Positions 24,922-37,662 of a stretch of DNA of 64,000 nucleotides are shown one piece after another (position 1 is the stretch's first letter; every line of letters begins with the position of its first letter). Position numbers and translations under genes: made by a program. Origin of the DNA: Ehretia macrophylla (lineage: Eukaryota; Streptophyta; Magnoliopsida; Boraginales; Ehretiaceae); the NCBI GenBank assembly GCA_037974665.1, contig CM075783.1, positions 46,151,318 to 46,215,317 on the forward strand. Direction: 5' to 3'. Under the pieces are notes generated by a model, which was not told the DNA's origin, ran no database searches, and saw only the letters and a program-made list of their open reading frames with translations.

Positions 24922-25983
24922 TTACGATGGTGGTGGCGGCTGAGGACCTGAGCCTGAACCTCTCATTGAAGCAAGTTCAGCTCGTAATGCAGCAAACTCT
25001 TCCCTCTGTGACTGCTTAAATTCAGCAAATTCAGCTTTCAGTTCACCTATTTTTCTCAATCCTGCAGCAAGGTTAGTATTCATGGCTTGCAGTTCTTTGT
25101 ACATTTTTTTCATTAATGATTCTTCAGATTGATCACCCTGTTGTTAGGAAGAAGTGGCGCCTTCAGCAAATTGAGTGGAAGGTCGTGGAACATTTAATGC
25201 TAAGGGCATTTTTCAAACAGCGCGCTCCAAATTTTTAAAATTTTTTGAGAACTCTAATTCACCATATGAAGTAATAGGGAGATCCATGTATGGCTCATCA
25301 GTTGCAAAAGGAAAATCAAACCATTGAAGCAAAGAAATTATCAGTCGAGGAAAACGAAGTATAGATGTAGCATCAAACCTCCTCATATGGTCTATAAGAC
25401 TCATCATGTTGTCCCCAATAACAGCTCCAACATCAAAAAGAGCACCTTGATAAATCCAATATAAAACTTGTAAAATAACTCCCGTCCTTTCACGATCATG
25501 ACCATAAAGGTAAAGGTTCTTTTTAACAATGATATATGTTAACCACATGTCCCTTGGAAAGGAAGATCTCCTTACACCCACACTGTGTGGTAGAACTGGA
25601 CCCCCACACAAATTTTTAGCAATGTCTAAATCAATAGATGTAGCAGGGAAATCCATATTTGCCTCATAAAAATAATCATGCCCACACAGTATAGTCATGA
25701 TATCAGCAGTAGTAAATTGAAATTCAAAACCATCAATTGATGCAGTAAATTTTTCATTATCGTACGAAAGATGCTTATAAAAACGGCGAATGAGACGAGG
25801 AAAAATAGGACCATCATCAAAAGGTAGGTGCAGAAAACAATCAAGAAAATACCCTTCAAAAAATTCAAAAGCACGTTGCCCACCTTCGGAGGCTCTCAAT
25901 GCATCCGAAAAATTAGTTTCGACCTCAATTTGAGCATTGTAAAGTCTTGCAGTCAATGATAATTTCTGCCTTTTGGGAGCCAT
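24922..25983 (-). pseudogene. Athila extra ORF in env position, broken by two in-frame stops
   Basis: Starts MAPKRQKL at 25983. The first 257 codons, to the stop at 25213-25215, match the large downstream ORF of Athila elements (a plant-transposon family domain sometimes called env-like; function unknown). The same frame then continues through a second stop (TAA, near 25141) into a Lys/Glu-rich coiled-coil segment (KELQAMNTNLAAGLRK) and a Gly/Pro tail ending at 24922. No signal peptide or clear membrane span follows the true start. Original length about 354 codons. Confidence 0.82.
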
Positions 25984-26032
25984 AATCTTAATAATAAACA
26001 AAAAAAAAACTAAATCAGAAAAGTCACAAAAC

Positions 26033-26036
<4 letters not shown>

Positions 26037-26088
<52 letters not shown>
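26037..26088. repeat. (AT)26 microsatellite in the Athila spacer
   Basis: An uninterrupted AT dinucleotide run just upstream of the env-position ORF. Confidence 0.97.
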
Positions 26089-26092
<4 letters not shown>

Positions 26093-28821
26093 TTTTTTTA
26101 ATTTTAATTTACATAAATACTATTTATTCAAATAATATCAAATAACAACCGCAAAATGATCATTAACATACAACATTATAAATCATCCGGTTAAATTCTA
26201 TAACATGTAAATAATTTATAAATCTTAGATGTAGGGCAACAAAAATAATAGACATAATTGAATCTACATAAATCTGAATTTTTTTTAAAAAAATTTTTGG
26301 ATTTTTTTTTCAGAATTAAATTTAAAGAAATTCTAACAGAAAATTTAAAATTAAAATCTAACCAAATTCTATATACATTCTATATACATACACATATACA
26401 TACACATATACATACATATATACATTCATATATACATACATAAATTTGAAAAGAAATCATACCAAAACGAAGATTAAGAGCTATAGAACAACAATAAACT
26501 GAAAGTAAGCAGTAAGAATCATCCTAAAACCTTCAAATATGCGTATATACATACGTAAATAAATATGTAAAAATAGATCTAATACTTGAAATAAATGCGA
26601 AAATAAGAAAGAAAGCATAAAAACTAACCTCTTAATGTAGATCTGGAGAAAACTTGGGGTGGGAAAGGGTTTTGTTGAGGTTTGTGGTGATTTCCGTGGG
26701 TGGGGGGGGGGGGGGGGTGTGTTTTTTTAGCTTTCAAGGCTGCTGCAATCGGGGCTTATGTTATAAGCCCCGACCGTGGTTGGGCGCTCGAGCACCTACA
26801 GGGAGCTCAAGTGCCCTGCTGCGTTCTTTCAGTGAATTTTTTTTTTTTTAATAGTAATAAATACATATATAGCAGGCTAACATATATATATACATAAATT
26901 TATATACATTATTTAACGCAAATATCTTAACATAAAAGATATATATATATATAGATTATATGAATACAAAAACCATAAACAAATCACACTATTTTATTAA
27001 TCATAAAGACATTACATTAAAAAAATGAAAATACAACAACAGAAGACTATCCCCTAAACTTGGAAATACATGATTAACTTCAATCATTCCTAATATACCT
27101 ACGATCCCACTTGACTAGGAGATAAATAAAAAAAAATGTAAAGGATGAAATGCTTGCAAAATAGTACACAACCATGACAAATTGATCAAGCGTGAGAGTT
27201 CCGAACATCATTGTGTTGAATGCAGCTAAATAGAGAAATGAAAGAAAACATTTTGAGAGAGAGAGAGAGAGATGAGGTGGCAGTGGAGAGAAAGGAAAAT
27301 GAGGAGAAGAAGAAAGAAAGAGGGCTTTAAACCCGTCGGTTAGGTCGTACCGCGCTTGAGTGCCCTTTAAGTGCGTTCTAGCGTGATTCTTCCCGTTTCT
27401 GCCTTAAATGCTTTTGTAAATTCATAAAGTAAGAAGATATAATCTTCCTCAAACCTATTTTCTACAAGAGTTTTTTTTTTTTTTTATAAAATAAAATAAA
27501 ATTGGTACATGAGAAAAATAAATACACGAATTTTAAACCATTTAAATATCCTAAAATAAGTGTAAGAATATACAAATGAACACCGACCAATAGTCATCCA
27601 TCAAGATTCAAACCTTAAATATGCTTTCAAAAGGAACAGTTGGATCCAGATTTAATTTAAGAATATTTGAGTTTAGACTAAATTTAGAGTTCATCAACTT
27701 AACGAAGAGCTGTCCGCCAATTTGGAAGGCAACACTGGAAGCCTGGGAAAAGCAAAAATAGGATCCCAACCCTATTTCAGTTTCATACCTATGCAGCAAA
27801 GTAAACCACATCCGAACACCAAGTGAATGTCATTAAAATCTGGAAAATAAATCTACCCGCCATAGCGTAAGAACTGGCCGAAGTAGAGGTGATGAATCAC
27901 GTATCACTTACCCCTTAGTTATCTTTCTCTCAAATACCATGAGAGCTACTATTTCTATAACGGTGGAAAAAGACCTCATAACATTGAAGTTAACGCCAAT
28001 TTAAAGCTAATTGATAACCAAACGACAACATCTAGGACAAACCTTGGAATGTTACCGCCACGAGATCTTATATTACCCAGAGATCACTTGGGTTCATGTG
28101 AGGCACACACCCTAGTACAAACAATACCCTGTTTTATCCTCAGAAAGTCACTACCGAATGTTGCCACTGTGTACCAATCCTCCCACCCATTTAGGATGAG
28201 TGCGTCACATAAATTGTCAGAGTTTTTCCTTCTAACCGGGAATGGGCACTGGAACCATTTAATGTCAGCCAGCAAGACATGCACACACATTTAAGTGTCG
28301 TAGTTTAACGCCTTCGGGCAATTTTTTTTTTAAAATAATAATATATTAAAATCAAGGGACTAGCTCTTCCAGAGGTTTCTGTGTTCACGCCATATAGTAT
28401 TTTCCTTCGGCACTCACATGGGGCCACAGCCAGTTCCACAGGGTCAAGAGCAAGACAGTGGGGTTTTACGTTACAGACAATACCGTTTGGTGAATGCTCT
28501 CACTCCTAACTACCTTATCAAGTAATGCCCAAACAGACCCTAAACTACATTAAGCTAGTGGAGTGGCAAGTACTGTTAGACAAAGTTGCACTGGTCAGAC
28601 AACCGCACACAGAAAACGTACAGTGACCACTAGTATCATGACAATTATACCTTTATGAGTGTTTCTCAGGGTTAAGACCCAAACTACTTTAAGCTGGAAA
28701 AATACTCATTTGGTACTAATAAAAATAACAAAAAGAATAAAAATAAAATTAAAAATCCTAGGTTACCTCCTATGAGCGCTAAGTTTAATGTCTTCAGCCA
28801 GACAGAATTACTTTGAAATTG
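26089..28821. other. Athila spacer between pol and the env-position ORF
   Basis: Long non-coding spacer typical of Athila. It contains ACATATA-type repeats (26375-26442), a poly-G run of ~17 (26702-26717), a perfect 9-bp hairpin GGGGCTTAT/ATAAGCCCC with a 3-nt loop at 26751-26771, (GA)n at 27254-27271 and TACATA-rich stretches. Small open frames here have no similarity. Confidence 0.65.
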
Positions 28822-31800
28822 TTACTCTACAGGGATTGGATTCTTAAGTTCAATTGACTCTTCACCCCAATTCTTTAACTGGATCGCTGGTTTTAGCCTT
28901 TGTCCATTTACAAATATAGTTTTCCCATTTGTTTTATCTTTTATCTTGACAACCCGTGACGGAAAAACTTGTTCAACCTTAAATGGTCCATCCCACCTAG
29001 ACCTCAATTTTCCTGAAAACAATCGTAACTTAGAATTAAATAACCACACATCTTCTCCAGGAATAAATGACTTACGAATAATCATTTTATCATGCGTTCT
29101 CTTCATTTTCTCACTGTAAATCTTAGCATTCTCGTATGCCTCTAAACGCATTTCTTCAAGTTCATTTAGATGGAATAACCTATTTTTACCAGCTTTCTGC
29201 AAGTCAGAATTCACAGTTCTAATTGCCCAATAAGCCTTATGTTGTAACTCAACAGGCAAATGACATGCTTTTCCATAAACTCAACAAAAAGGTGACATTC
29301 CTATGGGAGTTTTATATGCAGTTCTATATGCCTAAAATGCATCATTCAATCGAGTGGACCAATCCTTCCTATCAGGTCTAACTGTCTTCTCAAGGATTGA
29401 TTTAATTTCCCTATTAGAAACCTCAACCTGTCCACTAGTTTGTGGGTGATATGGAGTTGCAACCTTATGAATGACTGAGTATTTCTTCAACAATTTTTCA
29501 AAAGTTCGGTGAATGAAATGACTTCCACTGTCACTAATGATGGCTCGTGGAATTCCAAACCGACAGAAAATGTTTTCTTTTATAAATTTTATCACAACAG
29601 TGTGATCATTAGTCCTTGTTGCAATTGCTTCAATCCATTTAGACACATAATCAACACCAACCAAAATGTATTGAAAACCAAAGGAGATGGGGAAAGGACC
29701 CATGAAATCAATACCCCAAACATCAAAAAGTTCACAAACCACGATGGGATTTAAGGGCATCATATCCTTTTTTTCCCATGTTACCTGTCTTTTGGCATCT
29801 TTCACATGCCTTGAAAAACTCATGAGTGTCTTTGATTAATGTGGGCCAATAAAACCCACTTTGCAGAACTTTGATAGCTGTCCGTCGTCCTCCAAAGTGT
29901 CTCCCACATTCCTGCGAATGACAAAATGACATGATGCTTAGCTGTTCAGACTCGGGTACACATCTACGAATAATTTGATTAGAATAAATACGGAACATAT
30001 GAGGATCCTCCCAGAAATAATTCTTTGCAATTGAGCAAAATCGATCTCTCTCAGCCTTGTTCCACTCCTTGGGTATTTTACCAACTGTAAGATAATTCAT
30101 AATATGAGCATACCAAGGAAGTTTAGGAGTAGAAATTAACAGTAACTGTTCATCAGGAAATGTATCTCTTAGGGGTAACTCATTTTCTATTTCTTGAGTT
30201 ACAATCCTTGACAAATGATCAACAACAACATTTTCTCGACCTTTCTTATCCTTGATTGTTAAATCAAATTCTTGAATTAATAACAACCATCGAATAAGCC
30301 TAGGTTTAGCATCTTTCTTTTTCAACAGGTATCTTAATGCCGAGTGGTCAGAATAAATTATTATTTTTTACCCTAACACATAAGACCGAAATTTTTATAA
30401 TTCAAAAACTACAGCAATCAATTCTTTCTCTGTGGTGGTATAGTTTTTCTGGGCATCATCTAAAGTTCAGCTGGCGTAATAGATCACACAAGGAACTCGA
30501 TCCTTGTGTTGACCTAATACAGCTCCTATGGCATAATCCGAAGCATCATACATTATTTCAAAAGGAAGATAGTAATCTAGTGGTTGAATCACTAGAGCAG
30601 TGGAAAGTACATTTTTCAGTGTTTCAAAAGCAGTAACACATTTTTCATCAAATTGGAATGGAGTATGATGAGCCAACAAATTTGATAAAGGTCTAGCAAT
30701 TTTACTAAAATCCTTTATAAATTGTCGGTAGAAACCAGCATGTCCAAGGAACGATCTTACCTGTTTAACAGTTGTTGGAAGGGGCAAATCAGAAATAATA
30801 TCAACCTTAGCTTTATCAACCCGAACTCCTTCCTTGGATATAATGTGTCCGAGAACAATTCCTTTTTGAACCATGAAATAAATTTTCTCCCAACTAAGTA
30901 TAAGATTAGATTCCTGACATCTTTTCAGCACCAAAGAAAGATTATTCAAACAAGTGTCAAATGAAAAGCCAAAGATAGAAAAATCATCCATAAAGACTTC
31001 AACAAATTCATCAATCGTATCAGTGAAAATAGACATCATGCAACGTTGAAAAGTGGCTGGTGCATTACAAAGGCCAAAAGGCATTCTTCTATAAGCAAAT
31101 GTGCCAAAAGGACATGTAAAAGTTGTCTTTTCCTAATCTTCAGGGTCCACAGGGATCTGATTGTATCCCGAGTACCCATCAAGAAAACAGTAATAATCTT
31201 GTCCTGCCAACCTGTCCAAAATTTGATCAATGAATGGTAAAGGAAAATGATCCTTTCTTGTCGCAGCATTAAGTTTCCTATAATCAATATACATACGTCA
31301 TCCAGTTGTGGTACGGGTAGATACCAATTCACCTTTATCATTTGTTACCACAGTGATTCCTAATTTTTTAGGTACAACTTGTATAGGACTAACCCATTTA
31401 CTATCCGAAATAGGATAAATGATACCTGCATCTAACAACTTCACTATTTCCTTCTTTACAACTTCCTTTATGTTCGGGTTCAGCTTACGTTGTATCTCTC
31501 TAGATGTCTTGGTTCCATCTTCCAAATTAATCTTATAGATGCAAAAAGAGGGATCTATTCCTTTAAGGTTTGCAACAGTCCAGCCTAACGCTTCCTTATT
31601 CTTAGACAACACATCTACAAGTTTAGCTTCATGTTCCAAAGAAAGGTTAGAAGCAATAATAGCTGGAAGTGTTTGATTTGCCCCTAGAAAAACATACTTG
31701 AGATGACTAGGAAGTTGCTTCAGTTCCAACTCAGGAGGAGATTGTATAGAAGGAAGCATGGGTTCTTTAGAAAGAGTCAAGGATGGTTCTATTGCACAAA

Positions 31801-32452
31801 CTTGAAGTTTTTCATCAAATCTTAAATTGCTTTCTAAAAATTCATCAGATTTCTCCTCAAATCTACTCATCACTACTTCATCATCATTCAAAGTATTCTC
31901 CAAAAAATCTTTTTGCATAAGACTAAGAAAAGACTCTTCAATTAATGGATCAATCTTATCAAGAATAAAACATTCAAGACCATCATCTCCATCTGCAAAT
32001 CTAGCAGCATTAACAACATTCAGCTTTACCTTAATATCTCCAAATGTAAACTCCAATTCTCCAGTTGCACAGTGAATTTTTGCATTAGCTGTTGCTAAAA
32101 ATGGTCTCCCTAATATAATTGGAGTTTGGAACTTTTGAATTTCTCCTGGTTCCATATCTAGCACAACAAAATCCGCAGGAAAATAAAATTCATCAACCTT
32201 TATCAACACATCTTTAATCATGCCCCTAGGAATTCTAAGCGATCTATCAGCCAGTTGAAGGGTAACAGGAGTAGGTTTCAATTCTCCTATATCTAACTGC
32301 TCAAAAAGATTAAAGGGGAGAAGATTCACACTAGCTCCTAAATCAAGAAGAGCACGATCTACACAATGATTAGCAATATAGCAAGGAATGTTAAATGCAC
32401 CTGGATCTTTCAATTTGGGTGGAACATGAGAAGTAAGAATGCTGCTTACCTT
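28822..32452 (-). pseudogene. Athila protease-reverse transcriptase-RNase H-integrase, inactivated
   Basis: Read on minus from 32452. Protease has LLDLGASVNLLP; D-L-G-A in place of D-T-G is common in this lineage. It is followed by IILGRPFL. RT has VVPKK, IDYRKLN, MPFGLCNAPATFQRCM and the catalytic FMDD box (30999-31010 region). RNase H has MYDASDYAIGAVL and the downstream [10 protein letters not shown] block. Integrase has the HHCC finger (CERCQ at ~29800), the DFMGPFP and SDSGSHF aspartates and the E of [11 protein letters not shown], then a C-terminal domain ending near 28825. Stops interrupt the frame near 31310 (a TGG-to-TGA type change before MYIDYRK), 31140, 30467 and several more in RNase H, and integrase is split near 29310. 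No intact pol remains. Confidence 0.92.
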
Positions 32453-34143
32453 TTAAGTCAATCTTACTTTGTTTGATATCAAAGCTGAATTCCTTCTTTT
32501 CTGAGTGCATAAATCCTTAAGAAACTTTGCATAAGCAGGAATTTGCCTGATGATTTCTAACATAGGTAAATTGATTTTAACTTGCTTAAAGGTTTCAAGC
32601 ATTTCTTCCATTTTTGAATCTTTATTAGGTGGATTACCTAATACCTGTGGAAAGGGTGCCTTGGGACTCAGTGTCAATGGAATATTTTCATGTGAAATGA
32701 AAGTTTCAGGTTCATTTGCAGTTTCTTTTGATGAATTAACAGTAACTTGAGACTTAGCTTTTTGTTTTGCAAGTCTTGCATTTTCGTAAGTTTCGACACT
32801 TACCTTGTTATCAACTTTCTTACCACTTCGCAATGTAGTGACAGCTTGAAGATCCTCCACTATTTGACTTGTAGATGCTATATGGGCCTTACCTTTTGGG
32901 TTTCCATCTGGTTGGGCAGGGAGTGTTCCATCTTCCCTTTTCTGAATTGTGTTAGCTAATTGCCCAATTTGTCTTTCCAAGTTGGCAATTGCCTTTGTAT
33001 GTGTACTTACCAGTTGCATAGTTGGTTCCCAGCTGTGAAGCTTTTTCAAAACCTGTTCTTCAAAAGTAGTCCCATAAGAATTGGAACTTGAATTAGAGCT
33101 CGTAGGTAACTGTCCTTGTGGAACTGAATGAAATCCTAGAGGATAGCTTCTTGGTCTTTGTTGTTGAACATCTTCCCGATTCTGATCCCACCGAAAATTT
33201 GGATGATCTCGTGTACCTAGATTATAAGTGTTAGAGAATGGATCATAATTACGAGGATATCTATAAGCAGCACAAGCTTGCTCTGAAATTGAATTGGGAT
33301 TTGATGCAAGAACACCTTCACCTGAATCAACTACATGCAATGATTCTTTCCTTTTAACCATTTTTTCCAAAGCAAGAGTTAGATTTTCAATCTTTGATGT
33401 CAAAAAATTATAATCATTTGATCCTACACTTTCTCTCTTTTCTCTAGATGAAGTTGCACGCTTTCGTGAATTGTTGCTCAGTTTTATGAACAATTATGTG
33501 GCTTCTTCTGGAGATTTTTCAAGAAGTGAACCATTACAACCTGAATCGAGCAAACTTGATTATGCTCATTTAACCCTTGATAGAAATTTTGAACTAATTG
33601 CCAATCTGGAATACTGTGGTATGGACATTCATAAGTTAAGGTTTCAAATCTATCCCAACTCTCATGAAGTGCCTCTCCAGGTAACTGAGAAAAATTATTT
33701 AATTGATTCCTACATTCATTGGTTTTTTAAGAAGAGTAAAATCTTTCAAGAAATTCTCTTTGCAATTGATCATAAGAAGTAATAGAACCAGATCGTAATC
33801 TGTAAAGCCAATTTTGTGCTTGACCCATTAAAGAGTAAGGAAACAATCTCAATTTAACAACATCTTCTAAGGCAGTTCTAGTATTGATTGATCTGCATGT
33901 ATGAACAAAAGTATTAATGTGATCATATGGGTTTTCATTCGAAAGACCGTGGAACAAGGGAAGCATTGAAATCATGTGAGACTTTATTTTAAAACCATCA
34001 TCAGTTTCAGGCAAGGCGATAGATCGTGGAGGAACATAATCTTGTGGTGTAGAAAAATCTTTTATGCTCCTCCTCACATTTCTTACTTCTCTACCTTCAA
34101 CTTGATCCTGATTTTGGTTTTGATTCGGATGTTGATCAGCCAT
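32453..34143 (-). pseudogene. Athila gag, broken by frameshifts
   Basis: Starts MADQHPNQNQNQ at 34143. The matrix/capsid-like core (LFHGLSNENPYDHINTF, FPYSLMGQAQNWL, LQREFLERFY) runs to about 33730, where the frame shifts. The continuation (FSQLPGEALHESWDRFETL) lies in another frame to about 33490, and a third block (QIGQLANTIQKREDGTLPAQ, TLRSGKK) fills 33493-32453. A TAA at 32453-32455 separates it from the protease in the same frame, where most relatives have one continuous gag-pol frame. No intact CCHC knuckle was seen. Confidence 0.9.
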
Positions 34144-34268
34144 GATTAGAAAAGTTCGTGTTTTGATTCTGGATTTAAAGGTTTTCTCAATTTCTGAATC
34201 CAAGAGAAAGATGGATGCTTTTAAAGATCTCCGACCATGCATACAAAACTAAAACTCAAAAAGAAACA

Positions 34269-34307
<39 letters not shown>

Positions 34308-34421
34308 GTCTATACAAAATAGCTAAATTGACTTAAATAAAAATAAAAAACTAAAATCTAAAATATATAAATATAAAAACTTATATACATAAATCAAAGA
34401 CTTACGCTATTTGATGAACAC

Positions 34422-34442
34422 CGATCCCCGGCAATGGCGCCA
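34422..34442 (-). promoter_or_regulatory. Athila primer binding site (tRNA-Asp type)
   Basis: On plus the sequence is CGATCCCCGGCAATGGCGCCA, one mismatch from the 3' end of plant tRNA-Asp(GTC) including CCA; the coding strand therefore has TGGCGCCATTGCCGGGGA as primer site. It lies 5 nt inside the 5' LTR boundary at 34448. Confidence 0.9.
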
Positions 34443-34447
34443 AATTT

Positions 34448-36036
34448 TGATCGCGTCATTTTGCGCTCAAAAATAGTAAGGTTAACTGATTGAAAATATT
34501 GCTTATCTTGAATTATCTCTAGCTGTGGCGAGTAGAGGGTCGATCCACGGAGATTGGGTTATCAAGTTAAGTTAAGTCATTAATTTAGAATTATTTGACT
34601 ATCTCCCGTCACAGATAAGTTTGATTAAGTCAAAAAGTCCAAAAGTACGGAAGTACGAAAAATTAAGTCTAAGAAATGTTCACAAAATGTCCAAAGATAC
34701 GGTAGTAACAAGGTCCAAAAGTGAATTAATTAAAAGTACTAAATTAAAAAATCACAACACTCAACACTAAAAATCCAAAGGGTTAATGATTCAGGGTGGT
34801 TATAGCTCGGTATACGCAAGTACAAAGTTATTGATTCAGATTAAAAGTTAAGTCCTTCAGAAATAGGGCTATAAGCCCCTACTACTGAAATAAGCCTTTA
34901 ATTACGTAAGTGATAAGATTAATTAATTAACAAGACTGGATGTGTTGGTACAACCTAACAATTTCCAATCTCTCAATTAATCTTTCACTTATGTAACTTG
35001 GAGGTGTCGGTACAACCAAACTAGAATCCATCCGAGATAGTCTCGTATTGCCACTGGTTTACAAATTGGGCGTATATGTACTTTCAATTAAATATAACAT
35101 AACTATAAGTATACGTATAATTAATCAAAAAATACTTAAAAATAGAATTACGAGACTTTAATAAATCTGAATCACAACATATGTACAAGAGTAACCTCAC
35201 ACGTATCACCCCGAATCTTGGGTCTAGTGTGTCATAATAAGCTGTAAAGTACAAGAAATCATAACGAAAACCAAAATAAAAGAATACTTATCGTGTTGAA
35301 CGGATTTCGATAGACCGGTATGATTTCGGTATAATGATGACTCACTAGACCCTCCATCTGGGATTAAAACTTTGCACACAATTCAGAATAATAACTAAAG
35401 CACTCAAACACAATAGCAAAATCTAAGCTAAGAAGAGAAAATGGTACAAGAAAAATGAAATGAAGAATGGAGTATTTATAGAGAAATTTTGGCACTATTC
35501 ACAAGTACTATTCAAACCATGATATCATCAATGTGTCAGCGTGATGTCATTTGCCTAAGTCATCATTGTGTCAGCGTGATATCATTCGCCTAGGTCATCA
35601 TTATGTCAGCAAAGATACTATTCACACGTTGACTTTACTATCATGCGTTGACTTTGATTTTTACTATTCATCTATTGACTTTGACCAAAAGTTGACTTTG
35701 ACTATGATCAAAATTTGACTTTGACTTTTACTATTTATTTGTTGACTTTGACTTTGACCAAAAAGTTAACCAAAGCTACTTCAAGGTTTTTCAGCGTCCA
35801 GAATCCGTTTGGCCAAATTCAATCTCGATTTGCTAATGTCAAAGTCGTTCTACCTTCCTCCTTCAATACTGCGCCGAAAACTCACTTCAAAAGTTGGCTT
35901 TTGTGGCCATTTTTGCTATTTCTTCTTTAGAACCTATATTGCATTAAATTTGTGTAAAATATATAATTAAACTTGAAATAATAATGCAATATACATGATT
36001 TAATGGGTTAAAGTTACTAAAAATACGAATTTACCA
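34448..36036 (-). repeat. Athila 5' LTR (1589 bp)
   Basis: Coding-strand ends TG/CA, nearly colinear with 21958-23646. It has fewer copies of the 37-bp and 23-bp tandem repeats. The level of mismatch to its partner suggests an old insertion, consistent with the broken genes. Confidence 0.95.
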
Positions 36037-36225
36037 GGGGGGAATTTGAAACATAGCACTCTTATTGCTGCCAATTTAGTGATCCCTCGACCTTTCGGGA
36101 TATGCTAACGTCGAGATCGATGAATACATCTCAAAATTAGATACAAGTCCTATTGATATGGCAACAACGTAAATATGTATGTATTTGCTACTAAAGCTGG
36201 TTAATAAGCTGCATATGTATCCTAA

Positions 36226-36537
36226 GGGTATCTCTAATGAGATATACTATTCACAAAAACTTATCATTTTTGACAATTTGTAGAGACCGGGTCTCTAAAT
36301 TTAGGGCCAAAATACATGGGACTCACATAATTTTAGAGATTTAAGTTAAAATAGAGACCCAATTTTTTTTTGCTCTAAATTTAGAGACCTAAAAAGTGAT
36401 TGGGCCTTTATTTTGGCCAAAAAGTTGATAAAAGTGGTGAGTCTCATCTATTTTGGCTCTAAATTTAAAGACCCGAGTCTCTAAAATAGTCAAAAGTAGT
36501 AAATTTTTGTGAATAGTCTCTACCATTGGAGATATCC
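36226..36537. mobile_element. Tourist-like MITE (312 bp)
   Basis: Terminal inverted repeats of ~38 bp: left GGGTATCTCTAATGAGATA then ACTATTCACAAAAA; right, reverse-complemented, GGATATCTCCAATGGTAGAG then ACTATTCACAAAAA. Flanked by TAA at 36223-36225 and 36538-36540. Inner blocks GGTCTCTAAATTTAGGG and CTCTAAATTTAGAGACC are also inverted, so the whole could fold into a long hairpin. No coding capacity. TAA target and GG-ends fit PIF/Harbinger-derived Tourist MITEs. Confidence 0.85.
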
Positions 36538-36611
36538 TAAATATCGCGTACGCAATGCTAATGAAGCTACATGAAGAAAGAATTACAATCATGCACAAAT
36601 ATGATGCCTAA

Positions 36612-37218
36612 GGTAATGATTGGTATACTGTAATGAATTTGGGCATGAATAAAATGAGCCAATTAATGGAATGAAATTGGGAATGGAATGAACTTGAAAT
36701 TGGGAATGGAATGAACTTGAAAATGAAAATGACATGTTTGGTATGCTCTAGAAATTAAGAGTAGTAATGTAAATGACTTGAATAATATGACATAATTGTC
36801 TTTTTATTATTATAGTATTAAAAATAAAAAAAAATATAAATATAAGCGTAAACAATATAAACATTGAGTAATAATAATAATAATAATAATAACAACAACA
36901 ACAACAACAATAATAAATAATAATAATAATAACAAAATAAAAAATAATAAATAATAAATTATAATAATAACAACAACAACAACAATAAATAATAATAATA
37001 ATAAAAATAATAATAATAATAATAACAACAACAATTATTATTATTATCATCATTATTAAATTGGTTTTATTTTTATTTTTATTTTTTTTTTCATTTTTAT
37101 TTTAATCATTATTATTAGTATTTTTTATTATTATTATTTTAATCATTATTATTATTTTTTATTTTTGTTTTTATTATTATTTTATTTATTTATTTATTTA
37201 TTATTATTATTATTATCA

Positions 37219-37268
<50 letters not shown>

Positions 37269-37294
37269 TTCATAATAATATTATTAGATTTTTA

Positions 37295-37327
<33 letters not shown>

Positions 37328-37662
37328 TAATCACTATTTTTATTTTTTATTTTTGTTATTATTATTATTTTTATTTTCATAATAATAATAGTTATTATTT
37401 TTATAATAATTATTATATTTTTTTTAATTATTATTGTAAAACAAATTATTTATAAAAGTTTTGTTATATAAGGGTATGATAGTCAAGATTATTCTCAAAC
37501 ACATGGGAATGGGTCATTCTCATTTATTTGGTCTGGATTGGCTATTCCCATGAATATGGGAATGACATTCCCAAGTTCATTCCCTTATACCAAACATGGG
37601 AATTAAAATAGAATTGAGAATGTCATTCCATTTTCAACTCATTCCCACATACCAATCACTGC
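36612..37662. mobile_element. TIR element filled with TAA/TTA microsatellites
   Basis: Left end GGTAATGATTGGTATACTG and right end (reverse complement) GCAGTGATTGGTATGTGGG are matching terminal repeats; inside them GGAATGAACTTGAAA (left) pairs with the complement of CCAAGTTCATTCC (right). Between them ~650 bp are almost pure (TAA)n/(TTA)n/(CAA)n on plus. Flanks are TAA (left) and TTA (right), so the target duplication is not exact and the family assignment is open. Confidence 0.65.

Larger units (their letters stand above)
21958..36036 (-). mobile_element. Athila-lineage Ty3/gypsy LTR retrotransposon, complete structure but decayed coding
   Basis: Element of ~14.1 kb on the minus strand. It has two LTRs (34448-36036 upstream, 21958-23646 downstream), a tRNA-Asp primer site next to the 5' LTR, then gag, protease, RT, RNase H, integrase, a long spacer, an extra ORF in the env position, a second spacer, a purine-rich tract (minus GGGTTTGAAGAGGT, plus 23647-23660) and the 3' LTR. 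LTRs begin TGATAAAT and end CGATCA on the coding strand. The extra ORF, tRNA-Asp primer and DLGAS protease motif point to Athila. Flanks show GGGG on both sides, a plausible target duplication obscured by a G-run. Many stops and frameshifts make it inactive. Confidence 0.93.

Noticed and set aside
34422..34442. Possible tRNA-Asp gene
   Set aside because: Only the 3' end of the tRNA is matched, next to an LTR; it is a primer binding site.
36748..37053. Open frames of Ile/Tyr/Cys-rich composition in the TAA/TTA region
   Set aside because: They are translations of trinucleotide repeats with no protein-like sequence.
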